This document shows positions 58,658-64,000 of a stretch of DNA of 64,000 nt, piece by piece (position 1 is the stretch's first letter; every line of letters starts with the position of its first letter). The notes beneath the pieces were generated by a model. That model made no database searches, was not told the origin of the DNA, and saw only the letters and a list, made by a program, of their open reading frames with translations. The translations under genes and the position numbers were made by a program. The stretch comes from Centrapalus pauciflorus (Eukaryota > Streptophyta > Magnoliopsida > Asterales > Asteraceae): assembly GCA_020465985.1 (NCBI GenBank), contig JAANYP010002852.1:124001-188000 (forward strand), written 5' to 3'.

Positions 58658-59310
58658 TGTCAAGATCAAAAATCACTACCTAAGATTAACTGGTTTGAAT
58701 TAATCAGAGTATAAACCAATAACTTTGTATTGAATCAAAGTCCAATTAAGAAGTTTACGGAATAACACTTAACTGTTTTAAGAAAAGCTTTCCAAACAAA
58801 TAATCACATAAACACAATCAATAATCAAAAGTCACTTGTATTGCCGAACTCAATGATTACAATCACCTCTAATCTGTTTGATTAGACGAAGAACACAGAT
58901 TGTTCTTAGGGTTTTACAACCTTAGAGGCTTAAGAAAACTTAATCAGAAAAGCAATTACAAATGAATAAACTTGTACGTGCAGACTTACAATAGAAAAAC
59001 CTATTCTATGTATATATACTGCTTTCTGATTTGTTTCCTTCAAAAACTCTGATTTCTCTGATAGTAAATATGCTTGAATCTTCGAACATATCTTTTCTTG
59101 AATATCAGCACTTTCTGTTTATTGAGTTGTTAAGCAGCTTGAAGTCTATCTGTTGAGCAGCTTGAGTTTTAACACTGGCAGCTTGAACTTTTGAACTAGC
59201 AGCTCGAACTTCTTCAACTAACAGCTTGAACTTTGTACTTACACAGAAAATCTACTAACAGTTTGAGAAATCTAACTAACAGCTTGACATACTTAGAATA
59301 TTTCCCAACA
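58658..59310 (-). repeat. Copia D 5' LTR
   Basis: 653 bp, TGTCAAGATC to TTTCCCAACA on the plus strand. A minus-strand TATATATA lies at 59011-59018; in the 3' LTR the same site is mutated (TATAGATA). The CAGCTTGA array is repeated here at 59130-59290. Confidence 0.95.
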
Positions 59311-59315
59311 TAGAA

Positions 59316-60327
59316 CCAAAGTTCGCTTGAACTAGGATTGACTTGCCGAGTCGAGGTCCGGATTTCGGATCCTCGACCGCATTTAGGTTGTACCCGATAT
59401 ATAACCCGAAATTGACCCATCCGAGTTCGGATTCCATCCGAAGTCGGGTCTTATCCGAATTTCGTTCCAACCAAAATTCCGGTCTCAACACTAAGTAATT
59501 TTCCCGATCTTCAGAGTGTTCTTGAAGACTCGCCGAGACACCTTATGCGAATCGCCGAGTCAACATGCAGGTTGCAAGTCGCAACTACTAGGTTTTGTTA
59601 AAAAATTTACCAAATTCATTTTTAAGCACATGCAATCCGAACTAATGTTATATTAACATAATTGGGGTGTTTCTACATCATTTTCCCCATCCATAACATT
59701 CAAATTTGTCCAGATTTTGCCAAAAATAAGGAAAATCCTCAAGAATACAAAAACTCTTAAAAATCAACATTTCTTACCTTTCTGGATGAATAAGTGGGTG
59801 ATTCTTGTTTCTGAAGCTTCTATGAACTTCAATTGATGTTTTCCAACTTCAATAACATACATGCAACCATAAATTCATCATATTAAAATCTGAATTTTGC
59901 ACATTTCAAGTTCTTTCAAGAACACTCCAACTAAAATAACTTTTCTTACCTTGATTCACACTTGATTCTTGTTGTATTAGCCTTAAATCCATGAATTTCC
60001 TTCCAAGATTTCGAATTCCAGCAGAATATAGAGAGTAATAGCCTTTTTATTCATCATTTTGGTAAATGACATAAGTGGCCCCTCTACTTATCTGATTTCA
60101 TTAAATAAAGTTTAAATCTTTATTTTATCATCACTAACACTTATAATTCATCATACTTAATTTATAATTTGAAATTCTAAAAATTTCTTAATTACTTATC
60201 ATAACAACCAACTTTTCAAATTTTCGAAAACAAAATTGTCATACATAATTCCAACTTGATTACATTAAATACAAAATTTGAACTAAATAACCTCGATTAC
60301 AGTAATTTTAAATCTTAGGATGTTACA
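59316..60327 (-). repeat. Chromovirus 2 3' LTR, proximal part
   Basis: Resumes after the TAGAA target copy and ends GGATGTTACA on the plus strand. It contains decayed CTCGCCGAG and TCCGAAGTCGG dyads at 59335-59560, with TCCGA at 59420, 59437 and 59454 (17 nt apart). The rest, 59580-60327, is AT-rich without genes. Confidence 0.9.
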
Positions 60328-60364
60328 GCATGGGGACCACCACACTTGAAATTCGTCCTCGAAG

Positions 60365-60949
60365 TTACTTGGATTCAAACAGATGCGGAGACTTCTTCGA
60401 CATGTCGGTATTCGATTCCCACGTGTGGTTTGCTCCTTTATGATGCTTCAAACTTATCAGCACCATTTCAATCTCTTTGTTCCTTAACTTCTTTACTTTA
60501 GTATCTACCACACATTCCGGCTCTTCTACATATCAGAGCCTCTCATCTATCTGCAATTCCGTATGATTAGCCCAATCTTCGTTTCCAGTAGGGAAGGACA
60601 TCCTATGGTTTCCCACATGAAACACCGGATGTATGCCCGACCTCTCTTTATCTAACTCCAAACGGTAAGATTTATTCCCAACCTTTTCTATTATTATGAA
60701 TGAACCAACAAATCTTGGAGCCAGTTTGCCTCTTTTAACAAAAGCAGTAACACCTCTCATAGGTGATACATTCAGATACACCCAATCATCCACGTAAAAA
60801 TTGATAGGTTTGTGCCTCCTATCGTCATAACTTTTCTGTCGATCCTGAGCCGCTTTCATATTCTATCTAACTAGTTATATATTCTCATTTCTCTCTTGTA
60901 GCAATGCCGGCCCCGCAATCGGAGTCTATCTTGTTTCTCTACAACATGT
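60365..60949 (-). pseudogene. Chromovirus 2 integrase C-terminus and chromodomain
   Basis: On the minus strand, MKAAQDRQKSYDDRR and WVYLNVSPMRGV (60533-60859) are the integrase tail of Tekay/Del elements. After a stop at DERL the same frame continues with a chromodomain-like segment (LRNKEIEMVLISLKHHKG, HTWESNTDM) and ends at about 60365 (FESK stop). A stop and small shifts lie upstream toward 60949. The chromodomain, where intact, is thought to direct integration to marked chromatin. TTCGAGGACGAA then leads to the LTR. Confidence 0.85.
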
Positions 60950-60954
60950 AGGAG

Positions 60955-61278
60955 TGTTTGGAATAAATATTAAATAGAGATGAAAACAATTATAGTGTAA
61001 ATGTTCATGGTCAATATTGTAAATATTCAATAGTATACGGTTTGTTTTTATAAATACACAATAGTTGTATTGTGTATATAAATGGGTGTGTATGTACTGT
61101 TAAGAGTACAGTACACGGTTGCATGTTGAACAATAGAGAGAGAAGAAGTTTGCTTACCAAGAAATCCGAAACCTCAATGTACTATTCTCTCTATTAATCA
61201 TTCAATATATTGTGTTTGATTGTTAGTTGTTCATATTGTGTTTAATGTTGAATGAATTGCATGAAATGTGAATTATCA
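60955..61278 (+). repeat. Copia E 5' LTR
   Basis: Starts TGTTTGGAATAAATATT and ends GAATTATCA. TATATAAA at 61075-61082 is the likely core promoter. Confidence 0.9.
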
Positions 61279-61280
61279 AT

Positions 61281-61294
61281 TGGTATCAGAGCCA
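61281..61294 (+). other. Copia E primer-binding site (initiator Met-tRNA)
   Basis: TGGTATCAGAGCCA, exact, two bases after the LTR. Confidence 0.95.
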
Positions 61295-61736
61295 ATTATG
61301 GCTGAATTTGAGTGATTTTGAATCTGAATTTTGAAAAATATTCAAACACTGTTACATTCGTTTTAATCAAAATTCAGAAAATCAATTTTGGATTTTGATA
61401 TTGTGGATGAAATGTTTTGAAAATTGAAACGAATGTGGAGCATTTAAAGTCAAATCTATTGTGATAAACATCAGATTTTAATTCCAAACACACAAGATTT
61501 AATTTGGATTTTACTGAATTTTTTAAAAAGTGTGTGTTCTTGAGGTTTTTGATCGATTTTTGGATTTTAATCTGAAACTAGCCAAAGTTGTTTTTCGAAA
61601 AGTTTTGTGTGTGATAACCGCAACTTCGATTTCAATCTGGAATCAATTCGTGGATTATTGTTGAAAATTGTAATTTTGAACTTGATTTTAATCAGTTCCT
61701 GTTCAAACTCGGGCAACACTGAATTCCTTGTTTTAA

Positions 61737-62105
61737 CCGAGTTTGATCAAGTTGTTATTCGAGTTTGTTTGTGTTTCATTCAAGTTTTATAAACCTATCA
61801 CCCGAGAAAACATAAGTATCAATCAAGTTGCATAAGGAACCATTTGAGTTTAGTCTGTATTCATTCGAGTTTCATGCTTTATTGATCTAGTTTCATGTTT
61901 AATTGATCGAGTTTCATGCTTTATTGATCAAATTTTATGCTTATATGATTCGAGTTTAGCTACATATCATTCGAGTTGTACTCAATATAATTCGAGTTTG
62001 GCTTCATATGATTCGAGTTGATCTACATATGATTCGAGTTATATTCAATATAATTCGAGTTAGGGCTGCATAGGATTCGAGTTGGGCTACATATCATTCA
62101 AGTAT
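61737..62105 (+). repeat. Phased 21-nt TCGAG-core array in the copia E leader
   Basis: ATTCGAGTT and one-base variants start (TCGAG position) at 61737, 61759, 61780, 61802, 61823, 61844, 61864, 61885, 61906, 61927, 61949, 61970, 61992, 62013, 62034, 62055, 62077 and 62098. There are 18 copies with steps of 20-22 nt, mean about 21.2. The 12-13 nt between cores vary. It has the same core, sense orientation and period as the copia A leader. Confidence 0.9.
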
Positions 62106-62422
62106 TGACTATTTGACATTCGCTGCTTAAATTAACGATAACTTTCGACTGGAACATCATTATAAGGCCTACCACACGTCAAATCAAAGCTTAAACAGGG
62201 ATATACGTAAATTTTGGAGGCCCAAATCCACTCCAGGAAAAAGTTACGGGCAATTTTTGCAGAAAAGCTGAAATTTCTAAGACTAAAAGTCAAACGCTGA
62301 GCTGTTTTTCAACATGTCATCATTCACAAATTCATCTTTCAGTGTTCATAGAGTTTCATCAGATATCACTCATCAATTTTTCCATAAAATATCTTGGAAG
62401 ATTCAATTTCAAGCAATTCAGA

Positions 62423-62574
62423 ATGGCATATGAACATTTTTTAAAATCTGACCTAATTGAAAAACTTACTGAATCTGAAAAGATTCATAAGAACAATTAT
62501 GACATTCTTGTTTAGTTAAATACTGATAAAGCTCTTGCTTTACGTGATGTATCAATGCTGAAAGAAGATATTTA
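62423..62574 (+). pseudogene. Copia E gag scrap
   Basis: The ATG at 62423 opens MAYEHFLKSDLIEKLTE. The downstream TDKALALRDVSMLKED resembles SKDKALTLRAVSDLQDK in the coiled-coil tail of copia A gag. Stops interrupt it at about 62515 and 62573. Most of gag is missing, so the deletion removed everything from mid-gag into pol. Confidence 0.6.
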
Positions 62575-62872
62575 GGACACATCGAATCTAACATTCTGCG
62601 TGACTATAAACTGCTAGTCCAAAGTGACTAAGCCGGAACAAATACGAGTGATTCTTTTATGATAAAGGATTTCTTGATGACTATTTGGAAATCCTACCAG
62701 TGTTAACATCATGCCAGCGCTGAACGTAGGTCACATAGATTATGCCTATTGTGCAAACAGGAATCCTATGTGGAACTGGACTCGTTATCTCACAAAATGA
62801 ATTTGTTTCATTTTCCCAGAGTTGAAAAGCTTTGTTTTTGTTCTGAAATCTGAAAAGATATAGTATCAATTC

Positions 62873-63467
62873 GAGGGGGAGTGAAATTTTTTAGGGGGAG
62901 TGAGATAGATTTGTTTAGTATATGGGGAGAGGATATCTTCTTGAGGGGGAGTAATTCATTTTGTAATATTTTGAAATTGTAATTGTTGTTGTATTTCCTC
63001 TACTGTAAACTTCAATGAATCAATGTCTCTGAAGAGTTTGCATGATGTTCATATTTCTTATGATCAACATGAGGGGGAGAAAAGCTATAGTTCAGAGACA
63101 ACGGTTGAGTAGATTGAGGTCAACTGAAGACAATGGAGAGAATTAAAAAGTTGTTATTGATTCAAAGGGGAGTGTGCTTACAAGAAATAGAGAAGATCAA
63201 AGAAGAAGAGATAAGTAGATCAGAAAGAGACAATAAAGAAGGAATATTATCTAAAGATTTAGAGATTGAAGAGAAAAGAGACAAAGATTCGAAGATTCAG
63301 AGATCGAAGAAAAGAAAAAGATTCAAGAAAAGAATCAAGAAAATCCCTGCAATGAACTTTAAATGGAAAATTGATTTCATCTCTAAGGGGGAGATTGTTG
63401 GGTACAATATTTTGTAGTGGTGAAATTAATTTTATATGTAATAATTGCTTTCATCTTTAAGGGGGAG
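62873..63467 (+). other. Multiple polypurine tracts upstream of copia E 3' LTR
   Basis: Tracts of the GAGGGGGAG type lie at 62873, 62893, 62943, 63071, 63164, 63385 and 63459. The last two are in a duplicated context (TAAGGGGGAGATTGTT) 74 nt apart; the final one adjoins the LTR. Multiple tracts are a known Sirevirus feature. A 94-codon Lys/Glu-rich frame at 63133-63417 overlaps the tracts and is probably not a gene. Confidence 0.75.
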
Positions 63468-63469
63468 AT

Positions 63470-63793
63470 TGTTAGGAATAAATATTAAATAGAGATGAAA
63501 ACAATTATAGTGTAAATGTTCAAGGTCAATATTGTAAATATTCAATAGTATAGGGTTTGTTTTTGTAAATACACAATAGTTGTATTGTGTATATAAATGG
63601 GTGTGTGTGTACTGTTGAGAGTATAGTACACGGTTGCATGTTGAACAATAGAGAGTGAAGAAGTTTGCTTAGCAAGAAATCCGAAACCTCAATGTAATAT
63701 TCTCTCTATTAATCATTCAATATATTGTGTTTGATTGATAATTGTTCATATTGTGTTTAATGTTGAATGAATTGCATGAAATGTGAATTATCA
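63470..63793 (+). repeat. Copia E 3' LTR
   Basis: Starts TGTTAGGAATAAATATT and ends GAATTATCA, with TATATAAA at 63590-63597. Same length as the 5' copy. Confidence 0.9.
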
Positions 63794-63798
63794 ATGAG

Positions 63799-64000
63799 TC
63801 CTACATCTTCTTCCATAGAGTGCCTCAAACGGTACTTGTATGATAACTATTATTGTATGAGAACTCTATTAACGGTTGATAATCATCAAATACCGCCCAG
63901 ATCCATAATGCATGATCGCATCATATCTTCAAGTGTAAGGATGGTCCTTTCACTTTGGCCATCAGTTTGCGGACGGTAGGCCGTACTCATTGTGATTCTT
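63799..64000 (-). pseudogene. Chromovirus 2 integrase core, partial at window edge
   Basis: On the minus strand the segment reads STAYRPQTDGQSERT-like core sequence (with the catalytic Glu context QSER), LEDMMRSCIMDLGG and PLIEFSYNNSYH, then a stop and a shift before the copia E insertion. It is joined across copia E to 60949 in the order expected for Tekay/Del. The N-terminal part lies outside the window. Confidence 0.85.

Larger units (their letters stand above)
35511..59310 (-). mobile_element. Copia D: full-length Sirevirus-type element, sister of copia B, TSD TAGAA, split by copia F
   Basis: LTRs 35511-36164 and 58658-59310 are flanked by TAGAA (35506-35510, 59311-59315). Without copia F it measures about 10.7 kb, the same as copia B, and has the same gag, pol and aORF order and similar proteins. 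By eye the LTRs differ at about 23 positions plus one indel (about 3.5 percent), so it is older than B. All three coding regions are broken. Confidence 0.95.
60955..63793 (+). mobile_element. Copia E: 2.8-kb internally deleted, non-autonomous Sirevirus-type element
   Basis: LTRs 60955-61278 and 63470-63793 (324 bp each, about 12 differences by eye). The flanks are AGGAG (60950-60954) and ATGAG (63794-63798), four of five matching. The chromovirus integrase reads through if one copy is removed, with the left copy giving the expected residue. The interior keeps leader, a gag scrap and a multi-polypurine 3' region. Protease, integrase, RT and RNase H are absent, so it depends on other elements. 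Confidence 0.9.
34390..64000 (-). mobile_element. Chromovirus 2 (Tekay/Del type), partial, host of copia D, E and F
   Basis: Minus-strand element whose 3' end faces left. It comprises the 3' LTR (34390-35510 plus 59316-60327, split by copia D), chromodomain and integrase C-terminus (60365-60949), copia E, and the integrase core (63799 to the window edge). RT, gag and 5' LTR must lie to the right of the window. On the minus strand the pol end leads through TTCGAGGACGAA into the LTR start TGTAACATCC, the usual chromovirus layout. Confidence 0.85.

Noticed and set aside
63133..63417. 94-codon Lys/Glu-rich frame in copia E as a gene
   Set aside because: It overlaps the polypurine tracts, has purine-driven composition and no counterpart in the other elements.

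Overview
The window is plant nuclear DNA made almost entirely of nested LTR retrotransposons. I recognise no intact host gene, tRNA, rRNA or CRISPR array. A large-genome eudicot, most likely Asteraceae (lettuce-like), is suggested by the Sirevirus-type Ty1/copia elements with an extra ORF after pol, by chromovirus LTRs full of GACTCGCCGAGTC palindromes, and by a Met-tRNA primer-binding site in nearly every element. The species call is inference from memory. Element names A-F are mine.

Layout, left to right. 1-1056: LTR fragment of an Athila-like Ty3/gypsy element (minus). 1057-19457: copia A (minus, decayed Sirevirus), cut by a solo chromovirus LTR (1369-3584, TSD TGGAG) and by copia B (6939-17700, plus, TSD TGTAA). 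B has an intact gag, a broken pol and an intact 943-residue ORF after pol ('aORF'). 19458-25976: Athila-type gypsy remnant (minus), with an ORF fragment into which copia A inserted, a noncoding/LTR-like region, and a gag-pol lacking the integrase core. 26371-28489: primer site and 5' LTR of a chromovirus (minus). 28490-33600: copia C remnant (minus: RT, RNase H, decayed aORF) with a complete 423-bp TRIM inside (TSD GATTC). 34390-64000: a minus-strand chromovirus whose 3' LTR is split by copia D (35511-59310, minus, TSD TAGAA). D is itself split by copia F (39650-52740, minus, TSD ATGTA). The integrase of the same chromovirus is split by copia E (60955-63793, plus, a small internally deleted element).

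How the parts work together. The copia elements share one plan: LTR, Met-tRNA primer site, long gag with a coiled coil (two zinc knuckles in B, D and F), protease-integrase-RT-RNase H, an internal polypurine tract, the aORF, a terminal polypurine tract, LTR. The aORF occurs in B (intact), D and F (pseudogenes) and C (strongly decayed). It has an N-terminal domain, a low-complexity linker and a C-terminal domain, with no membrane segment or signal peptide that I can see.

The most striking unexplained structure is a set of degenerate motif arrays in the noncoding parts. Copia A and E leaders carry a TCGAGTT-type core every 21-22 nt (about 30 and 18 copies). B and D LTRs carry a CAGCTTGA-type core at about the same step. 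Copia F carries TCGA cores at about 17-18 nt. Chromovirus LTRs and the copia C leader have CCGAA-type palindromes at loosely similar steps. All coordinates and spacings were read by eye.
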